DNA of 64,000 bases. It comes from Hahella sp. (lineage in GTDB: Bacteria; Pseudomonadota; Gammaproteobacteria; Pseudomonadales; Oleiphilaceae). The DNA is taken from NCBI GenBank assembly GCA_028280065.1, contig JANQMN010000105.1:1-64000 (forward strand), read 5' to 3'. Of this stretch, positions 36,389-45,167 are shown piece after piece (position 1 is the stretch's first letter; each line of letters begins with the position of its first letter). The translations under genes and the position numbers were made by a program. The notes under the pieces are model-generated. The model ran no database searches. It saw only the letters and a program-made list of their open reading frames with translations, and was not told the DNA's origin.

Positions 36389-38289
36389 GAAAAGGAATTT
36401 TCAGTCTTGTTCTTGGACTCCTATTGGTTGTTCCATCAGTTCAGGCAACAGTCGAACGTGACTTTTTCCGGAATGAAGCAGTTGCCATGCCCACAATCAG
36501 CCCTGGTGGTAAATTTTTGCTGGTTAAGGCTGAGAATGAACAGGGTGCAAAGGTCCTGGTCAGGAACCTTGAAACCAATAACGAAGCCGAAGTGCATTCC
36601 TTATCGCTAAGTAGCAGATATCAGATCGGCGATTATCACTGGATTGATGATGATACCTTTACGTTAACCATATACCACCCTCATCGAGCGCACCATTTCA
36701 AGGTATTCAATGTTGATGAAGAACTGAAGCTTACAATGGTCGAAGATGTGGAAAATACATATTTGTTCGATACGTTGATTAATGTTCCCGATAGCTTTGT
36801 TGTGGTGAAATACAAGTACGATTCAGCAAGACTATTCAAAATTAAGCTGAATAACGGTTCTTTAGAAGGCCAGACATCAAGCCGAAATAAAATTAACAGA
36901 GGACCATTGGATAATGGACGGTGGCTGCTAAGTGCAAATGGTAAAGCGCATGTTAACTTCGGTTTAAAGGATAATAATAATCTGACTTATGTCCGTTACG
37001 GGAAATCAAAGAAGTGGCATTCTGTTTGGCAAGGTAATAAAGAGGAAGTCTTTCATCCCGTCCTTTTCGATGAGGCCAACAAGGAACTGCTTGTCATCTC
37101 TAACAAAGACGGCGGCTATCATTCGCTTTATCGTTTTAATGTCGAAACGAAAGAATTTTCCAGGCTTGTTCATCGGGTACCAGGAAAAGATATCGCAAGT
37201 ATTCTGATCAGCCCCTATACAAGAAAGGTTCTAGGATATTCCTATTTGCAAGGCGGCATTGCAAAACGTGTTTACAACGAAAGTTTAAAAGACTTCCTGT
37301 ACATTGAAGCAGAAAATAACAACGCTATCCCAGAAGGTTATGTGATTGATTTTGACAGAGATAGGTCCACGGTTGTTTATATCAGGGGGTCCATCGATAA
37401 GCCCGTCAGCTACTACAGATACCATCGCAACTCGAAAGAACATATCTTAATTGGCGATGCGCGCCCATGGCTTAACGAATATACATTGGGTCGCAGTCAG
37501 GTACTTAATTCCGTCTCTACCGATGGACTGAAGATTGAATCCTATCTGACTTTGCCCGGAGCCTCGGCTAATAAGCCTTTTCCTCTTATCGTTCTTCCTC
37601 ACGGCGGACCGTTAGGTGTACAGGATACACGTCATTTCTCAGAAGAAATCCAATACCTTGCACAAAAGGGTTATGCCGTTCTTACACCAAATTACCGTGG
37701 CTCATCGGGCTTTGGCAGCGAATTCCTGGATAGCGGCAAACAACAATGGGGGCGGCTAATCGAGGATGATATCGAATCCGCGGTAGAGGAAGCCCTGAAA
37801 ACCGGCAAAGTTGATCGAGAGAAAATCTGCATTTTTGGTATCAGCTATGGAGGCTATTCCGCCTTAATCAGCGCCATCAGGCGACCGGATTTATATAAGT
37901 GCGCCATATCTTATGCGGGTGTTACCGACCTGCCCTTGCTTTTTTCTCAATCCCATGTCGACCGCGACGAAGGTCAACAAAAAATGTTAGCCGAGATTCT
38001 TGGTGATCCAACCGAAGACTGGGACACATTGATAAAATACTCTCCCGCCTACCAACTCGAAAATTTGACTGTTCCGGTCTTAATTGGCCAAGGCGGACAA
38101 GATCGAATTGTCAACGACGAACACTTTTTTAGATTAGTTTATCTGCTTGATAAACAAGGAAAGCAATACACTAAACTCTATTTAGAGAATGAAATCCATG
38201 GATTCAGAAAGGTCCTCAATAAAATTGCTTTCTTCAGAGCAGTGGATATGTTCGTAAAGGATAAGCTTGATTTGGCAGAAGATGAATAA
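36385..38289 (+). CDS. Secreted S9-family prolyl oligopeptidase-like peptidase
   Basis: The 634-residue protein has a signal peptide (SLVLGLLLVVPSVQATVE), a beta-propeller-like region at about residues 30-370, and a C-terminal alpha/beta-hydrolase domain. The catalytic serine is in GISYGGYSA (near residue 491), the aspartate in GQGGQDRIVND and the histidine in NEIHGFRK, the order of S9 dipeptidyl/oligopeptidases. It should cleave short peptides in the periplasm. The ATG overlaps the upstream gene by four bases. Confidence 0.9.
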   Translation: MRKGIFSLVLGLLLVVPSVQATVERDFFRNEAVAMPTISPGGKFLLVKAENEQGAKVLVRNLETNNEAEVHSLSLSSRYQIGDYHWIDDDTFTLTIYHPHRAHHFKVFNVDEELKLTMVEDVENTYLFDTLINVPDSFVVVKYKYDSARLFKIKLNNGSLEGQTSSRNKINRGPLDNGRWLLSANGKAHVNFGLKDNNNLTYVRYGKSKKWHSVWQGNKEEVFHPVLFDEANKELLVISNKDGGYHSLYRFNVETKEFSRLVHRVPGKDIASILISPYTRKVLGYSYLQGGIAKRVYNESLKDFLYIEAENNNAIPEGYVIDFDRDRSTVVYIRGSIDKPVSYYRYHRNSKEHILIGDARPWLNEYTLGRSQVLNSVSTDGLKIESYLTLPGASANKPFPLIVLPHGGPLGVQDTRHFSEEIQYLAQKGYAVLTPNYRGSSGFGSEFLDSGKQQWGRLIEDDIESAVEEALKTGKVDREKICIFGISYGGYSALISAIRRPDLYKCAISYAGVTDLPLLFSQSHVDRDEGQQKMLAEILGDPTEDWDTLIKYSPAYQLENLTVPVLIGQGGQDRIVNDEHFFRLVYLLDKQGKQYTKLYLENEIHGFRKVLNKIAFFRAVDMFVKDKLDLAEDE

Positions 38290-38312
38290 GTTTGCAAAGA
38301 TTGCAAAACATT

Positions 38313-38429
38313 ATCGGCACCTATTCACTAACGGTAATTGAACGATTTCTTGGTGTTAAATTTATGATCGTCGCGCTAACCAGCACCTTTGATCTAGCTA
38401 TGAAGAGCGAAGAATCCATTCTCATTGAA
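38313..38429 (+). pseudogene. Decayed second copy of an internal mtnA segment
   Basis: These 117 bases align without gaps to 35136-35252 in mtnA, with about 18 mismatches by eye (about 85% identity). In the mtnA frame they read IGTYSLTVIERFLGVKFMIV against [20 protein letters not shown]. The copy ends one base before the stop codon of the GH36-like gene. The two mtnA copies are direct repeats that bracket the exported protein and the S9 peptidase. Confidence 0.85.
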
Positions 38430-40478
38430 TCAATGATCATGCACTCCAACTTTTGAAACTTTGATAATAAGAAATCCCTCGGGTGCTAATTTGGGAAGTT
38501 GAAGCCCCCCCTTTATAAGCCATTCGCCGCTTACGGATATCTTGTTTTCAACCCAACTTATCTTTCCATTTTCTTCAAGTATTTTTTGCTCAACCTTGTG
38601 AAGTACTTCGATGTTGTAACTTTCATAGTTAAACAGCCCATTTAATGTAACTATTGGGGGATGGGTATTTCTGGGTTCCCATGTCTTAAATACTCCAACT
38701 ATCGAATAATCCTGACGGTCCGAAACTACTTGCCAGCATGTTATTGAATCATCAGCAGTATGAAGGCGATAAAAATTTCCGCCGTATACTATTGTTCTGA
38801 CGTCTTTGTACAGCTTGATCGCCTCCTGGGCGGAGGATAACTGGATTGGGGATAGTTTACCGGGCTCGAATTCAAGGCCGATGCATCCGAAAATAGCTAG
38901 TGCTAATCGAAAATCTATCTTGTCTTGATCCTGTTGATTAAATTTCGAATAGCATATAAAACCACCGGTCAACTCCGGTGGGAAGAAGGTACTAAAATTA
39001 TTTTGAGAACTAAGTCGTTCAAAGGAGTTTCCACAGTCTGAAACCCATAGCCGATCAACATAGCTCAACAATCCCGCATCAACGAATCCTATAATGGAAG
39101 AGCTGGATTCCAGAATTATTCCGGGATGTTTTTTCTTAATAGTACTTAATACATTGTATAAAGCTCGTGTTTTTCCATTAGCCTGCTGTAAGGGGCATTC
39201 GAGTAGAGTGCCGCTCAAGTCCAACTCAATGAGGTTGAGTCTGTAGTCACATACTAATCCGTCAATATGTTGCATCAGTTTACTAAGAGTTTCGAAATCT
39301 TGAGGGTTGCCGTGGTCATCAACACTTTCTGCAAATTGACCATTCCCTTCGATTCCCACGTTATGAGAATCGTGACACGCCGAAAACTTACTGAGTGTGA
39401 TTTTGATGCCAAATTCAATCCCGGCATCCTTGGTATGTCTGATCAGTTGTTTTATGTTTGAATCTTCCCCGGCAAAGGTTTTTCGAGGTTTCATATCTAG
39501 TACAAAGCGTTCTATTCCTAGCGACTTAAGGCTATCCGCTAGAAAGTCAAATCGGCTTGAATAACTACTTAAAATAGCCCCTTCCTTTAGCCGCAGCGTT
39601 ACTTGGCCTTGCCGTGAGTGGGTGAAATCAGCGAGAAGATGTCGTACATGCATGTGAAATGCATTAGAAATAGCGTTTATACCTGAGTTGCTGAAAGCGC
39701 CAAACAATGAGGGACATTGATAAAGTTCACCCGGCGCTATGCACCCTTCTCCGGGCATGAATAATTCGCCTATTTCTACCGTAGGAGATTCCTTCTCGCC
39801 GACTTCAAACCGGCAATAGTGGTTACCGGTCCAAGCTAGATGGAAACCATGCAAGTTGCCCATATTTTCTGAAAATCCTTTGGCGCCCACTAACCAAAAT
39901 GGGCAAAACCCATGGGAGTTTCGACTTATATTATTTTCATAGGCAACCTGCCCGAACTCGAGTGCATAACGTTGTGTTATCACGCCATGATCTTTTTGCG
40001 TAAGATAGCTTACTATTTCCGTATATTCGCTACTTAAAGGTATTGAATAACCAAAGCGGTTCATTTGGTAGTGAGAAGTTCCAATATTTCTCACACTCTG
40101 ATTGAACTCTACGATATCCGTTTCTTCATCTACGATAATTTTGATGATAATTTCCAGGTTGTCTTTCGAATCTCTACATACTAACGTCAGCGCATCATCC
40201 GCTTTTTTGTACCGAACAGTTCTAAATGCGGGCTCTTCGAATTGTCCATTTTTTAACCCTTCTAGGTTTGATAGATTGAAGTGGGCTTGATTGCTCTCGA
40301 TGATCGCTGTTTCTTCAGTGATTTCTTTTTCTTCTTTTAGATTCGAATAATTGAGCGCAGAAAAGATGCCTGTGCTTCCATAAAGACGTTCTCCCCAATA
40401 GACGAGTTTCGGGATAAGATTCGACACCGACAATAGGAAGCTTGTATTAGTGCCACTCAAGTCTAACAGCTCAGCCAT
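38430..40478 (-). CDS. GH36-like alpha-galactosidase homologue with altered active site
   Basis: The 682-residue cytoplasmic protein follows the GH36 plan: an N-terminal beta-supersandwich, a barrel, and a C-terminal sheet. Positions matching the nucleophile (Asp 420 in LIELDLSG, usually KWDMN) and the acid/base (Asp 481 in LWVSDCGNS, usually WTSDNTDA) keep aspartate. But the DDGWF sugar-binding motif reads VLDMKPR (Asp 328), and ESCSSGGGR reads ESSSSIIGF. It may therefore act on another sugar, or not hydrolyse at all. It is the second gene after binding protein 1, 156 bases away, with a CCATCC/GGATGG hairpin between them (40564-40602). Confidence 0.7.
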   Translation of the reverse strand: MAELLDLSGTNTSFLLSVSNLIPKLVYWGERLYGSTGIFSALNYSNLKEEKEITEETAIIESNQAHFNLSNLEGLKNGQFEEPAFRTVRYKKADDALTLVCRDSKDNLEIIIKIIVDEETDIVEFNQSVRNIGTSHYQMNRFGYSIPLSSEYTEIVSYLTQKDHGVITQRYALEFGQVAYENNISRNSHGFCPFWLVGAKGFSENMGNLHGFHLAWTGNHYCRFEVGEKESPTVEIGELFMPGEGCIAPGELYQCPSLFGAFSNSGINAISNAFHMHVRHLLADFTHSRQGQVTLRLKEGAILSSYSSRFDFLADSLKSLGIERFVLDMKPRKTFAGEDSNIKQLIRHTKDAGIEFGIKITLSKFSACHDSHNVGIEGNGQFAESVDDHGNPQDFETLSKLMQHIDGLVCDYRLNLIELDLSGTLLECPLQQANGKTRALYNVLSTIKKKHPGIILESSSSIIGFVDAGLLSYVDRLWVSDCGNSFERLSSQNNFSTFFPPELTGGFICYSKFNQQDQDKIDFRLALAIFGCIGLEFEPGKLSPIQLSSAQEAIKLYKDVRTIVYGGNFYRLHTADDSITCWQVVSDRQDYSIVGVFKTWEPRNTHPPIVTLNGLFNYESYNIEVLHKVEQKILEENGKISWVENKISVSGEWLIKGGLQLPKLAPEGFLIIKVSKVGVHDH

Positions 40479-40634
40479 TGGCTAAACTCCAAATTGCCCA
40501 TAACTTTCAATGTTATGGGACTTGCTGAATAGTGGAGTATTTAGGAGTTACAGTGCTTTGGTGCCATCCCGAAAACCTGCAAGTCGCAGCCTGACAGGAT
40601 GGGCTTGTTCTTCCAAACTCGGATGAAGAGATAT

Positions 40635-41864
40635 CTAGTTCTGGTAGACTCTCTTCCTAGCGCGTTCTAGCTTCTTGAGAATATTTTCCAGCCTATCCGG
40701 GTAAACCATGAATTCTTGGAACCCTTGCATACCCGCTTTGGCCATTGCAGGGTCCGTATCCCGGTCAAAAAACTGGGTTGTCGCGTCTGCTGAAGCTAAC
40801 ATCTTAGCGCCCTTGGTTAGGAAGTAGTTGTCTGCTGTCGTAGCTCTTTTATTGGTCGGAATCTGTAGCAATGCCTTGTTAATCTTTGTTTGGCTTTCAG
40901 GGCGGGCCATGTAAGCAAGGAAAGTGCGAGCATCCTCTTTGTTCTTCGCCTTTGCTGGTATATGTAAGGAATCTATGGGAGCTTCCTCTACTATACCTAC
41001 CGCTGGATCGATAATTGGGAATTGGAAAAAAGAAAACTTGCCTTCCAGCTCATCTGGGAAATTTGGTGTAATGAAGTTACCGATTAAGTACATGGCTGCC
41101 TGGCCATTGTAGAGAAAAGCTTGGGCTTCCTGCCAACTATAGGCCGCATGATCTTTAATAAAGTAGTCGGCGTTAACGACTTCGCCAAACTTAGCAAACG
41201 TGTCTCTCACCCTTTCATCGGTGTAAGGGATTTTTCCATCCATCAAATCCATATGAAATTGAAATCCATTCGTTCGCAAATTGATATAGTCGAACCAACC
41301 AGCCGACGGCCAAAGATTTTTGGTGCCAATGGTAATAGGTGTAATTCCAGCTGCCTTTAACTTTTTACAAACCTTAAGGAAGTCCTCCCAAGTCTTGGGT
41401 TCTGATACCCCCACTTTCTCAAACAGGTCTTTTCGATAATAAAAACCCCACTGATAAAATGTGTAAGGTACCCCCCACTGTTTGCCATCCACCGTCAGTG
41501 TTTGGATAGAGGAAGCAAAATCATCGGACATATTGTTGTTTGACCATATATCGCTTACATCAGAAAAAAGCTTTCTATCTACGAAAGCCTTCATTCTATT
41601 CCCTGGATACCAGAAGACCACATCCGGTGGCGAAGTTGCTAGCCAGTTTCGAATGGTCGTCTTGTAAGCTTCGTGATCGTAAAGATTATATTTAACTTTA
41701 ATATCCGGATTTTCTGCCTCGAATTTGGTTACAATTTCTTCGAAAGCAGCTTTGGGTGCAGGATCAGAGGCATTTGAATTGATAATCAATGTGCCCGCAT
41801 TGCAGAAACTTGACATGCTAAGGGATGCTGTCAACGCGACAGCTATTTTTGTAATTTTGCTCAT
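40635..41864 (-). CDS. Sugar ABC transporter substrate-binding protein 1
   Basis: The 409-residue periplasmic protein (signal peptide VALTASLSMSSFCNAG) is a family 1 sugar-binding protein. It shares with proteins 2 and 3 of this cluster the segments FYQWGFYYRKDLFEK, IGTKNLWPSAGWFDYINLR, EEAPIDSLHIP and FFDRDTDPAM. Aromatic residues in these blocks probably stack on the sugar. It starts the transcript that continues to the GH36-like gene. The only operator upstream is AGACATGTCA at 42098. It must use the shared permeases at 53207-54984. Confidence 0.9.
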   Translation of the reverse strand: MSKITKIAVALTASLSMSSFCNAGTLIINSNASDPAPKAAFEEIVTKFEAENPDIKVKYNLYDHEAYKTTIRNWLATSPPDVVFWYPGNRMKAFVDRKLFSDVSDIWSNNNMSDDFASSIQTLTVDGKQWGVPYTFYQWGFYYRKDLFEKVGVSEPKTWEDFLKVCKKLKAAGITPITIGTKNLWPSAGWFDYINLRTNGFQFHMDLMDGKIPYTDERVRDTFAKFGEVVNADYFIKDHAAYSWQEAQAFLYNGQAAMYLIGNFITPNFPDELEGKFSFFQFPIIDPAVGIVEEAPIDSLHIPAKAKNKEDARTFLAYMARPESQTKINKALLQIPTNKRATTADNYFLTKGAKMLASADATTQFFDRDTDPAMAKAGMQGFQEFMVYPDRLENILKKLERARKRVYQN

Positions 41865-42097
41865 ACTGATAACCTATGGTAGTAATTGTAGTTCTTATCC
41901 GTATTCAAAATCCCTTCACATCCGTGTTTGGGGTTGAACTAGTCTCCCTGGATTTTAAAACCAACCTTCGTTGCGCTTTAGTCAGTTATTGAATTGGTTT
42001 CATTTTTCCTGCTCATTCATTTCAATATTCGAGGATTCGCAAAGATTTTGCGTTTGCTATTTCTAACGGCAAAAGAGATCGGTTTTTGCTCAAAATG

Positions 42098-42107
42098 AGA
42101 CATGTCA
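42098..42107. promoter_or_regulatory. Near-match operator before binding protein 1
   Basis: AGACATGTCA differs from TGACATGTCA at one base and lies about 235 bases upstream of the start of binding protein 1. Confidence 0.6.
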
Positions 42108-42185
42108 CATTTTAAGAGGCACAACGACCCGATGCAATAACCCATTTATTCAAATTTCGGCACACCTTACTTACTTTGACAAAGG

Positions 42186-42422
42186 TCAAGCAATCTGCAC
42201 AGTTAGGCTTGCACACACCCGTTTTAAAGCCGCAGGATTGCCTTCTTGGTCACGTGCAACGCGACACTGAGTTTCTAAAGCCAAGGACCTTTCATTAAAA
42301 GGCCTGACATCGAAATTTTTATTCTTATTGCCAGCAAAAATTTGAAGTCTCTGAATAATCAGTAGGCTTTCTCTTTTATAACTTTGACCTGTGGTAATTC
42401 GAAAAAAAGATCTGAGCGTTTT
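42186..42422 (-). other. Open stretch without start codon, possible gene remnant
   Basis: Between TAG 42423-42425 and TGA 42186-42188 the minus strand is open for 78 residues and looks protein-like (for example NFDVRPFNERSLALETQCRV and ALKRVCASLTV). No start codon lies in its first 50 codons and I do not recognise a family. It may be the tail of a lost gene between two binding-protein genes, or chance. Confidence 0.25.
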
Positions 42423-42525
42423 CTAGTAAAGTTATTGCACCTAGCAAAATGATTAGAAAACTTACGTTTCTTATAATCGGGATACATGTGTAATCATGCA
42501 CATCGCAATAAAAGAGAGTAATGAC

Positions 42526-43746
42526 CTAGTAGCTCGCTAGCCGTGCCGATTCCAGATCTTGTAGCGCGTTATGAATGTTTCCGTCCACCATAAACTGTGT
42601 GAAAATTCTGACGGCTTTGTCTGCCATTTCTTTCGGTACATCGCGATCAAAAAATTGGGAGAATCCGGCTGCGGAATGGAGAACTTTTTTACCTTCTTGG
42701 ATGAAATAATCGTGGGCAACCTTAGCCTTGAGATTGGTAGATACGTTGCCGCTTGAGTTGTTCAACTGCTGTTGAATATCGGCTCTTGCAATAAAAGCTA
42801 AGAACTTTTTAGCTAGTTCTTTGTTTCTTGAATTCCTGGGAATCATGAAGACTTCTGTTGGCGCTTCTTCAGCCCGAGGGACGTCGGCAATTTTAGGGAA
42901 AGGAAAATAACGGAATCCTGAAAACTTGGAACTTTGCAGTTTTGGAGCAACAAAGTTTCCATAGAGACCAACGCCAGCTTCTCCCTGAAATAAATCTGGC
43001 AATGTTTGCGCCCAATCCCAACTCCGCTGTTTAGATGGTGTTACAAAGCAGCTGCCGTCGATTAGCCCTTTCCAGTATTCAAACACGGATTGAATACCCG
43101 GATCCAAATAGGACACTTGGCCTTCGGTGACTTTTTGATGAAAAGCCAGCCCGTTAATCCGTAAGTTCAGGTAGTCAAACCAAGCCGCCGTAGTCCAGAA
43201 ATTTTTTGTTCCAATGACAATTGGAACTACGCCGTTTTCACGCAGTATCTTGCACATTCCGATGAACTCGTCCCATGTTTCCGGTGGTTCAAGGTTATAG
43301 TTAGCAAAAGTCGATTTTTTGTAGTAAAACCCCCATTGATAGAAGGAATAGGGAATGCCATAGATCTTTCCTTTGAAAGTTACCGTGTTCTTTATACCCT
43401 GACTATAGTCCTGGTCAAGTTTGTTCTCATTCCAGATGTCATCAATGGGCTCTATAAGTTCTCTATCAACTAATGCTTTCAAACGCTTTCCTGCTTGCCA
43501 ATAGAGTACATCGGGTCCAGCTTTTCGAAGCCAGCTGTCTAATTTCTTTTTGTAACGAGCATCGTTTTTAACTATCCACTCTACATCTGTACCGCGGTTT
43601 TCGATTTTAAATTGTACTCCGATGCGTTCATATGCTTTACGTTGTTCTCGACTTGCAGATAACAGTCCGATGGTGAGGGTTTTAGCAAAAACCTCATGAG
43701 TCAAAAGTAGCAACACCCCGAAAGTAAACAGCTTGATTATTCTCAC
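42526..43746 (-). CDS. Sugar ABC transporter substrate-binding protein 2
   Basis: This 406-residue paralogue of binding proteins 1 and 3 has a signal peptide (RIIKLFTFGVLLLLTHEVFA). Shared blocks include FYQWGFYYKKSTF, IGTKNFWTTAAWFDYLNLR, EEAPTEVFMIP and FFDRDVPKEM. I choose GTG 43746, which has GCGAGG eight bases ahead. The longer frame to GTG 43776 would begin inside the operator and add a non-signal leader. It is divergent from dehydrogenase 1 across a 387-base region with two exact operators. Confidence 0.9.
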   Translation of the reverse strand: MRIIKLFTFGVLLLLTHEVFAKTLTIGLLSASREQRKAYERIGVQFKIENRGTDVEWIVKNDARYKKKLDSWLRKAGPDVLYWQAGKRLKALVDRELIEPIDDIWNENKLDQDYSQGIKNTVTFKGKIYGIPYSFYQWGFYYKKSTFANYNLEPPETWDEFIGMCKILRENGVVPIVIGTKNFWTTAAWFDYLNLRINGLAFHQKVTEGQVSYLDPGIQSVFEYWKGLIDGSCFVTPSKQRSWDWAQTLPDLFQGEAGVGLYGNFVAPKLQSSKFSGFRYFPFPKIADVPRAEEAPTEVFMIPRNSRNKELAKKFLAFIARADIQQQLNNSSGNVSTNLKAKVAHDYFIQEGKKVLHSAAGFSQFFDRDVPKEMADKAVRIFTQFMVDGNIHNALQDLESARLASY

Positions 43747-43765
43747 GGTAGATACCTCGCAAATA

Positions 43766-43775
43766 TGACATGTCA
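43766..43775. promoter_or_regulatory. Operator TGACATGTCA before binding protein 2
   Basis: An exact palindrome, extended to ATGACATGTCACAT, only 20 bases before the GTG start, so it overlaps the promoter or leader. Confidence 0.8.
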
Positions 43776-43843
43776 CATGTTATCATGCCTAGTGCCATTG
43801 ATCAATTTTTGACTGCGTTAGAATATTACAAGGACATCGGAAA

Positions 43844-44014
43844 GTGGCATCAAATCTCATTCTTAAAGACATTGCCAGTAAACTAAATGTCTTAACGGCA
43901 ACGATTTCGAACGCTTTTGGTAGACCTGACCAGTTGTCAACTGAGCTGAGAAGACGAGGCTATCCCCGGTTTTCTAAGCCAATAGCAAGACTATTCAATC
44001 GCCCCGTATATTAG
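43844..44014 (+). pseudogene. LacI DNA-binding domain remnant
   Basis: A frame from GTG 43844 to TAG 44012-44014 encodes 56 residues: VASNLILKDIASKLNVLTATISN, then FGRPDQLSTELRRRG. This is the head of a LacI regulator (typical form TLKDIAEKLNVSTATVSRAL with RPDQLS). The conserved V-S-x-A-T-V-S helix is altered to VLTATIS, and the effector domain is gone. AAGGA lies ten bases before the GTG, so a headpiece-only protein could still be made. It sits between two operators of the cluster. Confidence 0.65.
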
Positions 44015-44079
44015 CGAAGTGATTCCTAATGGACGATTTTATAAAAGAGAGAGTGACACACATGATTTATATTGAAATA

Positions 44080-44089
44080 TGACATGTCA
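44080..44089. promoter_or_regulatory. Operator TGACATGTCA before dehydrogenase 1
   Basis: An exact site in the context ATGACATGTCACATG, 45 bases before the dehydrogenase ATG. Confidence 0.8.
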
Positions 44090-44133
44090 CATGTTAGTTT
44101 ATTACAAATTTTCTATTGAATAGGTGTATTGAA

Positions 44134-45090
44134 ATGATTGGTGCATTTTATCGTGGCGATACCGTACTTAGCCTTGAACAGATCAACGAACCTACGCCCA
44201 TGCCCAATGAAGTTAAGGTAAAGGTTGTCACCAATACTATTTGCAATTCGACAGACCGTAAGATTGTTACAGGGCTGCGCAAGGAGCGATTTGGCGTTGG
44301 CAACATTATTGGGCACGAATCAGGGGGGATTATTGTAGAGGCCGGGTCATTGGTTACTGATTTCAGCATCGGAGACAGAGTGGCATCGGACGAATGGGGA
44401 ACATACACGGAATTTTTCTGTACAACGACGGACAAACTTCAACATGTGCCCGATCATCTGAATTGGGATGAAATTGCACTTTGTGAAATTGTCATGAAAG
44501 TATACCAAATGGCGGCAGGTAACATTTTATCCGGAGATACGGTTGTCATTTTAGGTCAAGGTCCAGCCGGATTATTATTCACGCAACTGGCGAAACTCGC
44601 AGGAGCATCAAGAATTATTGTCACGGATCTTTATGACTTTAAACTCGACAGAGCGAAAACCTATGGGGCAGAAGTAGCTATTAATGCATCAGAAGGCGAC
44701 CCTTTGGAAGCCATCTCTGATGCTTTAGGAACGGATAAGGCCGATGTTGTGGTCGAGGCGGCAGGTGTGATGGATACGGCGAAGCAGGCTTTGCGAGTAC
44801 CAAGTGTCTATGGCTCAAAAATAATTCAGTTTGGCGTAGTCCCTGGAGAGGTCCCATACAATTTTGGCTATCTACATGATTGTGGGCAGCAAATAGTGAC
44901 TATTGGCGCATGTAACTTTGCAGATCCAACCTTGCCGTTCAAAAGGGCTATACAGCTCCTTTCAGAAGGAAAAATTGAGGTTAAGTCCTTCATATCGCAC
45001 CGTTTCACTTTGAGTCAAATAAATGATGCATTCGACTTGGTTCTGAATCGCCCAAGTGAAATTTTAAAAATTGCAATTGAGAATAGTTGA
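44134..45090 (+). CDS. Medium-chain zinc dehydrogenase 1
   Basis: The 318-residue MDR enzyme has catalytic zinc ligands Cys 37 (TICNSTD) and His 61-Glu 62 (IGHESGG) and the Rossmann motif VVILGQGPAGLL. The four-cysteine structural zinc lobe is missing, as in several short MDR sugar/polyol dehydrogenases. It is related to dehydrogenase 2 (59433), which shares TICNxTD. It probably oxidises a sugar or polyol released by the cluster's glycosidases. ATG 44134 has AGGTG ahead; TTG 44116 is less likely. Confidence 0.85.
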   Translation: MIGAFYRGDTVLSLEQINEPTPMPNEVKVKVVTNTICNSTDRKIVTGLRKERFGVGNIIGHESGGIIVEAGSLVTDFSIGDRVASDEWGTYTEFFCTTTDKLQHVPDHLNWDEIALCEIVMKVYQMAAGNILSGDTVVILGQGPAGLLFTQLAKLAGASRIIVTDLYDFKLDRAKTYGAEVAINASEGDPLEAISDALGTDKADVVVEAAGVMDTAKQALRVPSVYGSKIIQFGVVPGEVPYNFGYLHDCGQQIVTIGACNFADPTLPFKRAIQLLSEGKIEVKSFISHRFTLSQINDAFDLVLNRPSEILKIAIENS

Positions 45091-45099
45091 TGGAAGATA

Positions 45100-45139
45100 T
45101 ACCTGTAGAAGTGTGATTAGATCCCAACTTCTACAGGTA
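45100..45139. terminator. Hairpin between dehydrogenase 1 and the chemoreceptor
   Basis: TACCTGTAGAAGT at 45100-45112 pairs perfectly with ACTTCTACAGGTA at 45127-45139 around a 14-base loop. It lies between convergent genes and has no T tract, so it may be a bidirectional, factor-aided terminator. Confidence 0.6.
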
Positions 45140-45167
45140 AAGCAATGCTGAGCGTTGGACAGCCTTT

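Noticed and set aside
43747-43776. Upstream GTG start for binding protein 2
   Set aside because: It would place the start codon within the operator and give a polar leader before the signal peptide; GTG 43746 has a good ribosome site.
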